Shown here in pieces: positions 56,160-64,000 of a stretch of 64,000 nt of DNA (positions are counted from its first letter, which is position 1; each line of letters begins with the position of its first letter). The translations under genes were made by a program, and so were the position numbers. The notes beneath the pieces were generated by a model. The model had not been told where the DNA came from. It did not search any database and saw only the letters and a program-made list of their open reading frames with translations. Location of the stretch: assembly GCF_023715345.1 (NCBI RefSeq), contig NZ_JAMBNY010000016.1, positions 32,238 through 96,237 of the forward strand. The letters run 5' to 3'. Source of the stretch: Paenibacillus camelliae (GTDB taxonomy: Bacteria; Bacillota; Bacilli; Paenibacillales; Paenibacillaceae).

Positions 56160-57320
56160 ATGCAGCCGATTCCAGAGGCACTCTATATTCATATCCCATT
56201 TTGCACCAATAAGTGTCACTATTGTGATTTCACTTCCTATATATTGAAGGGTCAGCCTGTTGATGAATACTTGGACGCATTAGAGCTAGAGATGCGACTA
56301 ACAACCGAGCAATGGAAGCCGAAGCAAATTAAAACTGTGTTCGTAGGAGGTGGTACACCTACGGTACTTACACCACCGCAGATGGAGAAGTTTCTAAGCT
56401 CCGTTCGTCGCTGGTTTCCACTGGCGGATGACGTGGAGTTTTCTATGGAGGCCAATCCTGGCACAACTGATCGCGATAAGCTGCAGGCAATGAAGGACGG
56501 AGGAGTTAACCGAATTAGCTTTGGCGTACAGTCCTTCGATAATGAGTTGCTGAAGAGAATTGGCAGAATCCATGAGGTGGATGATGTATATCGTAGCTTA
56601 GAAAATGCAAGAGCAGTAGGTTTTACGAATATGTCGATCGATCTCATGTTTGGACTTCCAGGGCAGACGGTAGAACTGCTCGATGAGAGCGTGCAAAAAG
56701 CGCTGGAGCTAGACCTGCCACATTATTCCCTCTATAGCTTAAAGATCGAGGAAAACACACTATTTCACAGGCTGTATGAACGCAATGAGCTAGTGCTTCC
56801 TCCAGAAGAGGATGAGTACAAGATGTATCTGCACCTCATCGACCGAATAACAGAAGCAGGCTATAAGCATTATGAGATAAGTAATTTTGCGAAGCCAGGC
56901 TATGAAAGTCGTCATAATAGCACATATTGGCGCAATGAACCATACTATGGTTTAGGCACAGGAGCCCATGGCTATGTGAACCGTCAGCGTCATATGAACA
57001 TCAAAGGAGTTCAGCCATATATCGATGCCTGCAAGTCGAAACTCCCTCGATTAGAGCAATACGATATTAGTGAACAGGAAGCGAAGGAAGACTTCATGAT
57101 GGTTGGTCTGCGGCTGTTAGACGGTGTTACGGCGTCACGCTACAGTGAGCAGTTTCCACAGTCCACGCTTGAAGCTGATTTTGGCGAAATGATTGAACGA
57201 CAAATCAAACAGGGGTTAATGGAACGCATTCCCGCTGATCAAGATACGATCTATCGACTAACGAAGCAAGGACTATTACTCGGTAATGAGGTGTTCGCGG
57301 CTTTTTTAGCAGATGAGTAA
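56160..57320 (+). CDS. hemW: HemW, radical SAM heme chaperone-like protein
   Basis: 386 aa. Radical SAM motif C15-TNK-C19-HY-C22-DF, the HemW type, unlike HemN, which has a fourth Cys after the motif. VFVGGGTPT, FSMEANPGT, RISFGVQS and SIDLMFGLPGQT are present. HemW inserts heme into respiratory proteins and is often misnamed coproporphyrinogen oxidase. AGGAGG SD. Conserved neighbour of lepA and hrcA. Confidence 0.94.
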   Translation: MQPIPEALYIHIPFCTNKCHYCDFTSYILKGQPVDEYLDALELEMRLTTEQWKPKQIKTVFVGGGTPTVLTPPQMEKFLSSVRRWFPLADDVEFSMEANPGTTDRDKLQAMKDGGVNRISFGVQSFDNELLKRIGRIHEVDDVYRSLENARAVGFTNMSIDLMFGLPGQTVELLDESVQKALELDLPHYSLYSLKIEENTLFHRLYERNELVLPPEEDEYKMYLHLIDRITEAGYKHYEISNFAKPGYESRHNSTYWRNEPYYGLGTGAHGYVNRQRHMNIKGVQPYIDACKSKLPRLEQYDISEQEAKEDFMMVGLRLLDGVTASRYSEQFPQSTLEADFGEMIERQIKQGLMERIPADQDTIYRLTKQGLLLGNEVFAAFLADE

Positions 57321-57416
57321 TTTTTGGGATTGCAAAAACTCGTGGATTGATGTATATTCATTCATATTGATTGAATAATTATTAGTTCATGTGCAACCCC
57401 GGAGGTGAAGGCAGCA

Positions 57417-57887
57417 GTGAAAACATTAAATGTATTATGTAGAAATGCAACAAGAGAAGATGTTGAATCACTATACACGTTAATTACTGGCTACGCGGAG
57501 AAAGGAATTATGCTGCCTCGCTCGCGTGATGCACTGCTACGAAGTATAGATACGTTTGTGGTTGCGGAAATTGACGGTCAGTTTGTAGGCTGCGGCGCTT
57601 TGACGAAGCTGGGAGAGGATTTAGTAGAAATTCGCTCGCTCGGCATGTCTGAAGGCTATAAAGGCTACGGAATCGGTGGATTAATCGTTGAACAGCTTAT
57701 AAAAAATGCGAAAGAATTAAAAATTAGTAAAATCATGGCACTCACTTATGCAGTTTCTTTCTTCGTTAAGAATGGATTTGAGATTGTGGAAAAAGAAATT
57801 TTTCCTGAGAAGGTTTGGACAGATTGTGTTAATTGTCCAAAGCGCCATGCTTGTGACGAAATTGCGGTCATGAAAAAAATAGGATAA
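57417..57887 (+). CDS. GNAT N-acetyltransferase, ArgA-like
   Basis: 156 aa from the GTG at 57417; GGAGG lies about 11 nt upstream and overlaps the earlier GTG at 57405. GNAT fold: RNATREDVESLYTLI, VGCGAL, VEIRSLGMSEGYKGYGIGGLIVEQL (acetyl-CoA loop, split), FFVKNGFEIVEKE. Ends with DCVNCPKRHACDE, a Cys-rich tail shared by short N-acetylglutamate synthase-like proteins. Substrate is likely an amino acid; not certain. It lies between hemW and the hrcA operon. Confidence 0.82.
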   Translation: MKTLNVLCRNATREDVESLYTLITGYAEKGIMLPRSRDALLRSIDTFVVAEIDGQFVGCGALTKLGEDLVEIRSLGMSEGYKGYGIGGLIVEQLIKNAKELKISKIMALTYAVSFFVKNGFEIVEKEIFPEKVWTDCVNCPKRHACDEIAVMKKIG

Positions 57888-57899
57888 TTTCGCGGAACG

Positions 57900-57943
57900 A
57901 TACCAAATCGACTTGACAATGATCTAGCCGATTTGGTATTTTT
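57900..57943 (+). terminator. Terminator of the GNAT gene, loop carries the heat-shock -35 box
   Basis: Perfect 11-bp arms ATACCAAATCG/CGATTTGGTAT and five Ts. The loop (57911-57928) contains TTGACA. Confidence 0.88.
57913..57942 (+). promoter_or_regulatory. SigA promoter of the hrcA operon
   Basis: TTGACA (57913-57918), 18 bp, TATTTT (57937-57942). The -10 box is weak, but the operator directly follows it. Confidence 0.6.
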
Positions 57944-57953
57944 GTATTAATGA

Positions 57954-57980
57954 TTAGCACTCAAAGTTAATGAGTGCTAA
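57954..57980 (+). promoter_or_regulatory. CIRCE operator (HrcA binding site)
   Basis: TTAGCACTC, nine bases, GAGTGCTAA: a perfect match to the CIRCE consensus, 45 bp before the hrcA start. Confidence 0.98.
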
Positions 57981-58024
57981 CGAAGTTGAACAAGCATGAA
58001 ACCTATTGAATGGAGGATGATGAA

Positions 58025-59059
58025 ATGCTAACAGAGCGACAAAGGTTAATACTAAAAGCAATTGTAGATGATTACATTCGATCAGCAGAACCTGTCGGAT
58101 CTAGGAGCATTTCCAAGCGAGATGACATCGGTTATAGTCCGGCTACCATTAGAAATGAAATGGCGGACCTTGAGGATCTCGGATATTTAGAGCAGCCGCA
58201 TACGTCAGCTGGTCGTATTCCTTCTACATTAGGCTACCGCTATTATGTTGATCATTTGCTTAATCGGAATGAACAGTTAGGTATTGAGATCGACAGAGCA
58301 AAAATCCGTTCCTTTCTAACTGATGAGTTGAACCGGATGGAGCAGGTGATACAGCATGCTGCGCTTGTGCTTTCCAACTTAACGAACTATACATCCATAC
58401 TATTAGGACCAGAGCTATTCACTAATTCATTAAAGCATTTTGGCTTAGTACCACTGAATGACAACAGTGCAGTAGCGATCATCGTTACCAATACCGGGCA
58501 TGTTGAAAATCGTACCATAACGATACCTTCAGGATTGTCTATGGATAAGCTGCAGCAAGTAACGAATATTTTGAACGCTAAGCTGGCAGGTGTGCCGTTA
58601 ATACAGCTGAAGTCTAAGCTATATACGGAAGTCGGACATGAGCTAGAGCGTTATGTCGGACATTTCGAAGGACTGCTTAATGTTATCGAGGATGCATTAA
58701 AGCAGGGAGACGAGCATCGTGTCTTTATGAGCGGAACAACGAATATGCTCATTCAGCCTGAATTCAAGGATGTAGATAAAGTTAAAATGATACTAGATAT
58801 GCTTGAGGAAACTCCAACGGTTATGAAATTGTTTTCCTCGCAACCACAAGGTATCCGTGTTCGTATAGGTACTGAAAATACACATCAAGCTATAGCAGAT
58901 TGCAGCTTTATTACTGCAACCTATGAGCTCGATGGAGATGTGCTTGGAACAATTGGAATACTAGGGCCGACTCGTATGGAGTATGGCAAGGTAATCTCTT
59001 ATCTGGATTTTATCTCAAAAGATATGAGTGTTATTTTGGGGCGTTGGTTTAACAAATAA
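58025..59059 (+). CDS. hrcA: Heat-inducible transcription repressor HrcA
   Basis: 344 aa from the ATG at 58025 (GGAGG at 8 nt); the ATG at 58010 would overlap the SD. N-terminal winged HTH (LTERQRLILKAIVDDYIRSA, GYSPATIRNEMADLEDLGYL), GAF-like and dimerisation domains, ending SYLDFISKDMSVILGRWF. Binds CIRCE; activity depends on GroE. Represses its own operon at low temperature. Confidence 0.96.
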   Translation: MLTERQRLILKAIVDDYIRSAEPVGSRSISKRDDIGYSPATIRNEMADLEDLGYLEQPHTSAGRIPSTLGYRYYVDHLLNRNEQLGIEIDRAKIRSFLTDELNRMEQVIQHAALVLSNLTNYTSILLGPELFTNSLKHFGLVPLNDNSAVAIIVTNTGHVENRTITIPSGLSMDKLQQVTNILNAKLAGVPLIQLKSKLYTEVGHELERYVGHFEGLLNVIEDALKQGDEHRVFMSGTTNMLIQPEFKDVDKVKMILDMLEETPTVMKLFSSQPQGIRVRIGTENTHQAIADCSFITATYELDGDVLGTIGILGPTRMEYGKVISYLDFISKDMSVILGRWFNK

Positions 59060-59086
59060 GCCGCACTAAATATAGGAGGTGACAGG

Positions 59087-59680
59087 GTGAGTACGAAGGA
59101 GCAAAACAATGAGTTCGTTGACCTTGAGGAGCAAAAGCTTGAGGGGAATACTCATGAGGAAGCGATGGAGACAACCCTAGAGGAAGAAGAAACGATGTCA
59201 GCGGAAGCTGATCAAACTACACAAGCTGATGAGGCTGTGGCAGAACAATTGAATAAGCAGCTAGAGGAAGCGAACAGCAAGCTGTTACGTGTTCAGGCTG
59301 ATTATGATAACTTCAGAAAAAGAACACAGAAAGAAAAAGAAGAGCTGGCAAAGTATGCTTCTGCTAAGCTTATCGAAAATCTGCTTCCATCGATCGATAA
59401 CTTTGATCGTGCACTAGCTGCTTCTGAAGCGACAGGTGATTTTGAGGCATTAGCTAAAGGTCTTGATATGATCTATCGCCAGCTGAAAAGCACGATGGAA
59501 GCCGAAGGACTTGCTGAGATGGAGCCAGTTGGAACACCATTTAATCCAGAATTCCATCAAGCAGTGATGACGGTTGAAACTGATGAGTATGAAGAAGGCA
59601 TTGTTGTTGAAGTGTTACAAAAAGGCTACATGCTGAAGGATAAAGTCATTCGTCCTGCAATGGTAAAAGTAAGCGGCTAA
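59087..59680 (+). CDS. grpE: Nucleotide exchange factor GrpE
   Basis: 197 aa. Disordered acidic N-terminus (1-50), long coiled coil (about 52-110, RVQADYDNFRKRTQKEKEEL), and the C-terminal beta domain (FNPEFHQAVM, VLQKGYMLKDKVIRPAMVKVS). Releases ADP from DnaK. GTG at 59087 after AGGAGGTG. Confidence 0.96.
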   Translation: MSTKEQNNEFVDLEEQKLEGNTHEEAMETTLEEEETMSAEADQTTQADEAVAEQLNKQLEEANSKLLRVQADYDNFRKRTQKEKEELAKYASAKLIENLLPSIDNFDRALAASEATGDFEALAKGLDMIYRQLKSTMEAEGLAEMEPVGTPFNPEFHQAVMTVETDEYEEGIVVEVLQKGYMLKDKVIRPAMVKVSG

Positions 59681-59785
59681 GCTGCTTCAATCTGCAATGA
59701 ATACTTAAAGATTAAAAATAAATCATGAGCGTTGTGATATACGCAATGCTTCATTAGATTGATATAAATTTAGGAGGATTCGTAA

Positions 59786-61621
<1,836 letters not shown>

Positions 61622-61632
61622 TAATTAGCTAT

Positions 61633-61672
61633 GAAAGGTCAAAGCGGGTTATTCCGGTCTTTGACCTTTCGC
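61633..61672 (+). terminator. Hairpin between dnaK and dnaJ
   Basis: Perfect 12-bp arms GAAAGGTCAAAG/CTTTGACCTTTC with a 14-base loop, but only a short T-run. It could be a weak terminator or an mRNA stability element setting the dnaK/dnaJ ratio. Confidence 0.6.
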
Positions 61673-61710
61673 TTGTCATGTTGTAAAAAGGTAATGGGAG
61701 GTGAGATCAA

Positions 61711-62838
61711 TTGGCTGAAAAGCGAGATTATTATGAGGTGCTTGGGGTAAGTAAGGATGCATCTGGTGATGATATTAAAAAAGCTTACCGTAAGCTCGCT
61801 CGACAATATCATCCTGACGTCAACAAGGCGGCGGATGCTGAAGATAAATTCAAGGAAGTCAAAGAAGCATATGACGTGTTAAGCGATGATGGCAAACGTG
61901 ACACGTACGATCGTTATGGTCATATTGATCCGAATCAAGGTATGGGAGGCGCAGGTGGCGCTGACTTTGGTGGATTTGGTGATATATTTGATATGTTTTT
62001 CGGTGGCGGTGGACGCCAGCGTGATCCGAACGCGCCTCAACGTGGTAAGGATCTGCAATATACGATGACGATTGAATTTGTTGAAGCGGCATTTGGTAAA
62101 GAAACAGAGGTTACAATTCCTCGTGAGGAGAACTGTGATACTTGTCGTGGTACAGGTGCTAAGCCTGGCACGTCTCCAAAGGTTTGCTCGACATGTCATG
62201 GTTCTGGCCAGCAGGAAGTCGTGCAAAATACACCATTTGGTCGCATTGCTAACCGTCGTGTATGTCAAAGCTGCCGTGGTACTGGTAAGATGATTACCGA
62301 TAAATGCGGAACATGTCACGGAAATGGTCGTCTAAGAAAGCAGCGTCGCATTAAGGTGAACATTCCAGCTGGTGTAGATGACGGTCAACAAATTCGTATT
62401 AGCGGTGAAGGTGAAGGCGGTAAAAACGGTGGACCTGCTGGTGACCTCTATATCGTGCTGCGCGTAAAATCTCACGAATTCTTCGATCGTGAAGGCGATG
62501 ATATTTACGTAGAGGTTCCAATTACGTTCGCACAAGCAGCACTTGGCGATGATATTGAAGTACCGACCTTGACTGAGCGAGTGAGAATGAAAATTCCAGC
62601 TGGCACGCAAACAGGGAAGTACTTCCGTCTAAAAGGTAAAGGCGTACCAAAGCTAAGAGGCGGAGGAAACGGCGATCAGCATGTCAAGGTTACAGTTGTA
62701 ACACCTACAAACCTTACAGAAGAACAGAAGGATCTGCTTCGTCAGTTAGGTGGGTTGGGTAATCAAGCCGTTGCTGCAACGGAAGAGCATCATGAATCGA
62801 TCTTTGAAAGAATGAAGAAAGCGTTCCGCGGCGAATAG
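61711..62838 (+). CDS. dnaJ: Chaperone DnaJ (Hsp40)
   Basis: 375 aa. J domain (1-70) with HPD in RQYHPDVNK, Gly/Phe-rich linker (about 73-105), and four CxxCxGxG zinc repeats ([32 protein letters not shown]; about 145-215), then the client-binding C-terminal domains. TTG start after GGGAGGTG. Delivers clients to DnaK and triggers its ATPase. Last gene of the heat-shock operon. Confidence 0.97.
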   Translation: MAEKRDYYEVLGVSKDASGDDIKKAYRKLARQYHPDVNKAADAEDKFKEVKEAYDVLSDDGKRDTYDRYGHIDPNQGMGGAGGADFGGFGDIFDMFFGGGGRQRDPNAPQRGKDLQYTMTIEFVEAAFGKETEVTIPREENCDTCRGTGAKPGTSPKVCSTCHGSGQQEVVQNTPFGRIANRRVCQSCRGTGKMITDKCGTCHGNGRLRKQRRIKVNIPAGVDDGQQIRISGEGEGGKNGGPAGDLYIVLRVKSHEFFDREGDDIYVEVPITFAQAALGDDIEVPTLTERVRMKIPAGTQTGKYFRLKGKGVPKLRGGGNGDQHVKVTVVTPTNLTEEQKDLLRQLGGLGNQAVAATEEHHESIFERMKKAFRGE

Positions 62839-62840
62839 AG

Positions 62841-62939
62841 GCTCACATACTTTTAATGCGCTCGAACATTCGGTGCTCACATTCTTTTAATACGCTCGAA
62901 CATTCCTGCGGAATGAGGGTCGCTTTGTTAAAAGTATGT
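62841..62939. repeat. Direct repeats in an imperfect palindrome after dnaJ
   Basis: Two 31-bp copies (62841-62871 and 62875-62905; GCTCACAT, CTTTTAAT, CGCTCGAACATTC). ACATACTTTTAA (62845-62856) is perfectly complementary to TTAAAAGTATGT (62928-62939). No frame is convincing. Confidence 0.8.
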
Positions 62940-62961
62940 TCGCTTGGAGCTTATTGAATAT

Positions 62962-63061
62962 AAACCGAGATATACCTTTGAATTGCAATTGCAGCTCTGT
63001 TGTTAGTTGATGACTAACAAAAGGGCTGCAAACTTCATTCCGGTATCGCTCGGTTTTTTTT
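62962..63061 (+). terminator. Terminator-like element with nested hairpins
   Basis: Outer AAACCGAG/CTCGGTTT plus TATACC/GGTAT, then a run of eight Ts. Inside lie GCAGC/GCTGC and a perfect TTGTTAGT/ACTAACAA hairpin. It could terminate the heat-shock operon or be the end of a small RNA. Confidence 0.7.
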
Positions 63062-63244
63062 GTGATCGTACACTGTAAGGTCATATAAAATGAAACGGAA
63101 CCTACCGTGATCGCAAAGTTGGAGATGAAAATAAAAAAACGGAAACGTGGTATTTCTAAAGATCAAGTAAGTGTCGTTGTTACCTACGACTATAAAAAAC
63201 AGTAATACCATTTTCAAATGTGTGGGTCTTAGAATTGAATAAAA
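63062..63244. other. Gene-free stretch between the dnaJ operon terminator and the DinB gene
   Basis: Short frames on both strands lack SDs. A small hairpin AATCAAAT/ATTTGATT (about 63243-63268) spans the end of the DinB gene. Confidence 0.5.
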
Positions 63245-63724
63245 TCAAATTACAGATAAAATTTGATTCTTATGATGGATGTCATGTTCTATAAACTCGT
63301 AGATAATGTAAAGCAATGAGTAAGGAGTGCTTGTATGTGGACAATTTTCTACGCCGTTTACGGTCACATGTTTGACGGCAACGTCTGGATCTGTAAGCAG
63401 TATCTCGATTAACTTAAGACGTGTTTGCTTGAATTCTTCGAGCAAACTATTTTTTGAAATGCCCGAACGGGCATATTCATAGGCCTTTTGGTTGAACGAA
63501 TTGAAGTCTGGAAAGACCATTCCTTTGCCATTTTTAATAGCAGGGATAATCGTATTGATGAGGTAATTATCCCAATTTTGAAGATGCGAAACAATTTCGG
63601 AGACTGTTGCTTTCCCTTCGGTAATTGGAGTTAACCATATTTTATCGTCCAAATCACGCAATGTATCCGTCCACTCTATAAATTCTTTATACCGATGAAT
63701 TGTATCATTGCTTAAGTTAATCAT
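63245..63724 (-). CDS. DinB-family protein (DinB_2/YfiT-like)
   Basis: 159 aa from the ATG at 63724 (GGAGG at 9 nt; the GTG at 63739 overlaps the SD). Four-helix bundle with metal-site histidines in SHLQNWDNYL (about 46-55) and EHDIHHKNQIL near the end (about 146-156). Members are metal-dependent transferases, e.g. bacillithiol S-transferase, and the founding member is damage-inducible. A LexA-like box at the promoter supports SOS control. Confidence 0.82.
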   Translation of the reverse strand: MINLSNDTIHRYKEFIEWTDTLRDLDDKIWLTPITEGKATVSEIVSHLQNWDNYLINTIIPAIKNGKGMVFPDFNSFNQKAYEYARSGISKNSLLEEFKQTRLKLIEILLTDPDVAVKHVTVNGVENCPHTSTPYSLLYIIYEFIEHDIHHKNQILSVI

Positions 63725-63757
63725 ATTGAAAACCTCCACATTTATTAAATGAAATAG

Positions 63758-63777
63758 GAACTTATGTTCTCATTATA
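63758..63777 (-). promoter_or_regulatory. LexA box and -10 of the DinB-family gene
   Basis: GAAC-N4-GTTC (63758-63769) matches the core of the Bacillus LexA consensus; TATAAT on the minus strand lies directly upstream (63777-63772), so the box covers the predicted start site. Confidence 0.65.
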
Positions 63778-64000
63778 TTCTTTATACTCCCAGGAATCTA
63801 CTAAAACTAACACTAACGATTAACATTAGTGAATAAAACTTGTAATCAATAATAATTGAACATCTAATTAGTTGAATCAATTTCATAAATCTAAAGCCTT
63901 GCTAGATCTAGCTTTCTAATGTACAGAAAAAGGAGTACCTCCCTAAATCTCGAATTGATTAAGTGACCAAACGAAACCAATGAGATGAGGTGTACTCCCA
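63778..64000. other. Window-edge region, no assigned gene
   Basis: AT-rich. It has a small inverted repeat CACTAA/TTAGTG near 63811-63831 and, at the edge, GGAGTAC-CTC (about 63931) complementary in part to GAG-GTGTACTCC (about 63986). Three minus-strand frames are open from the edge (stops near 63959, 63942 and 63891), so the end of another gene cannot be excluded. Confidence 0.4.

Noticed and set aside
56160..57320. Oxygen-independent coproporphyrinogen oxidase HemN
   Set aside because: The cysteine motif ends CDF without HemN's fourth cysteine, and the lepA neighbourhood is that of hemW.

Overview
The window is a compact, mostly collinear stretch of chromosome from an endospore-forming, low-to-moderate-GC Firmicute, most likely Paenibacillus or a close relative such as Cohnella. 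Supports for this are the sporulation genes gpr and spoIIP, a short SscA/YjcZ-type spore peptide, the Bacillus-type class I heat-shock operon under CIRCE, a leucine T-box, strong Shine-Dalgarno (SD) sites, frequent TTG starts, and a phosphofructokinase that resembles Paenibacillus sequences as I remember them. No prophage, CRISPR array, rRNA or tRNA gene was seen.

Layout. Positions 1-9.5 kb: CapA-like protein, DUF92 membrane protein, oligoendopeptidase F, two small unknowns, a cold-shock protein, a DUF2600 terpene cyclase, phosphofructokinase and a YitT protein. 9.5-21.2 kb: cshA-type helicase, a small spore peptide, a YesL-type protein, a 6S RNA with its own promoter and terminator, DUF1499, thiol peroxidase, rhomboid protease, LysR and MerR regulators, a zinc protease, an Amt - DUF294 nucleotidyltransferase - exonuclease cluster, a JAMM protein and a TlpA thioredoxin. 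21.2-35.9 kb: citramalate synthase, DNA polymerase IV, ferredoxin, pyrD, a small alarmone synthetase, an exported redox pair, an rRNA methyltransferase plus pseudouridine synthase, a membrane diguanylate cyclase and a second DEAD-box helicase.

35.8-63 kb: T-box-leuS, then comER/comEA-comEB-comEC, holA, rpsT, gpr, spoIIP, a YqxA-position gene, lepA, hemW, hrcA-grpE-dnaK-dnaJ. This is the order known from Bacillus subtilis, with local insertions: metY between comEA and comEB, an ECF sigma/anti-sigma pair between comEC and holA, an MFS transporter between holA and rpsT, and a GNAT gene before hrcA. After dnaJ the usual prmA is absent; a DinB-family gene with a LexA-like box follows.

Most unusual signals: (1) two repeat arrays with an 81-bp palindromic core in opposite orientations on either side of rpsT-gpr; (2) two genes whose SD points at an ATC codon, with no ATG, GTG or TTG that fits the protein family; (3) an in-frame, SD-preceded signal peptide upstream of the normal start of oligoendopeptidase F; (4) SOS-like boxes at two damage-response genes; (5) an inverted repeat around the ECF promoter; (6) a terminator whose loop carries the heat-shock -35 box.
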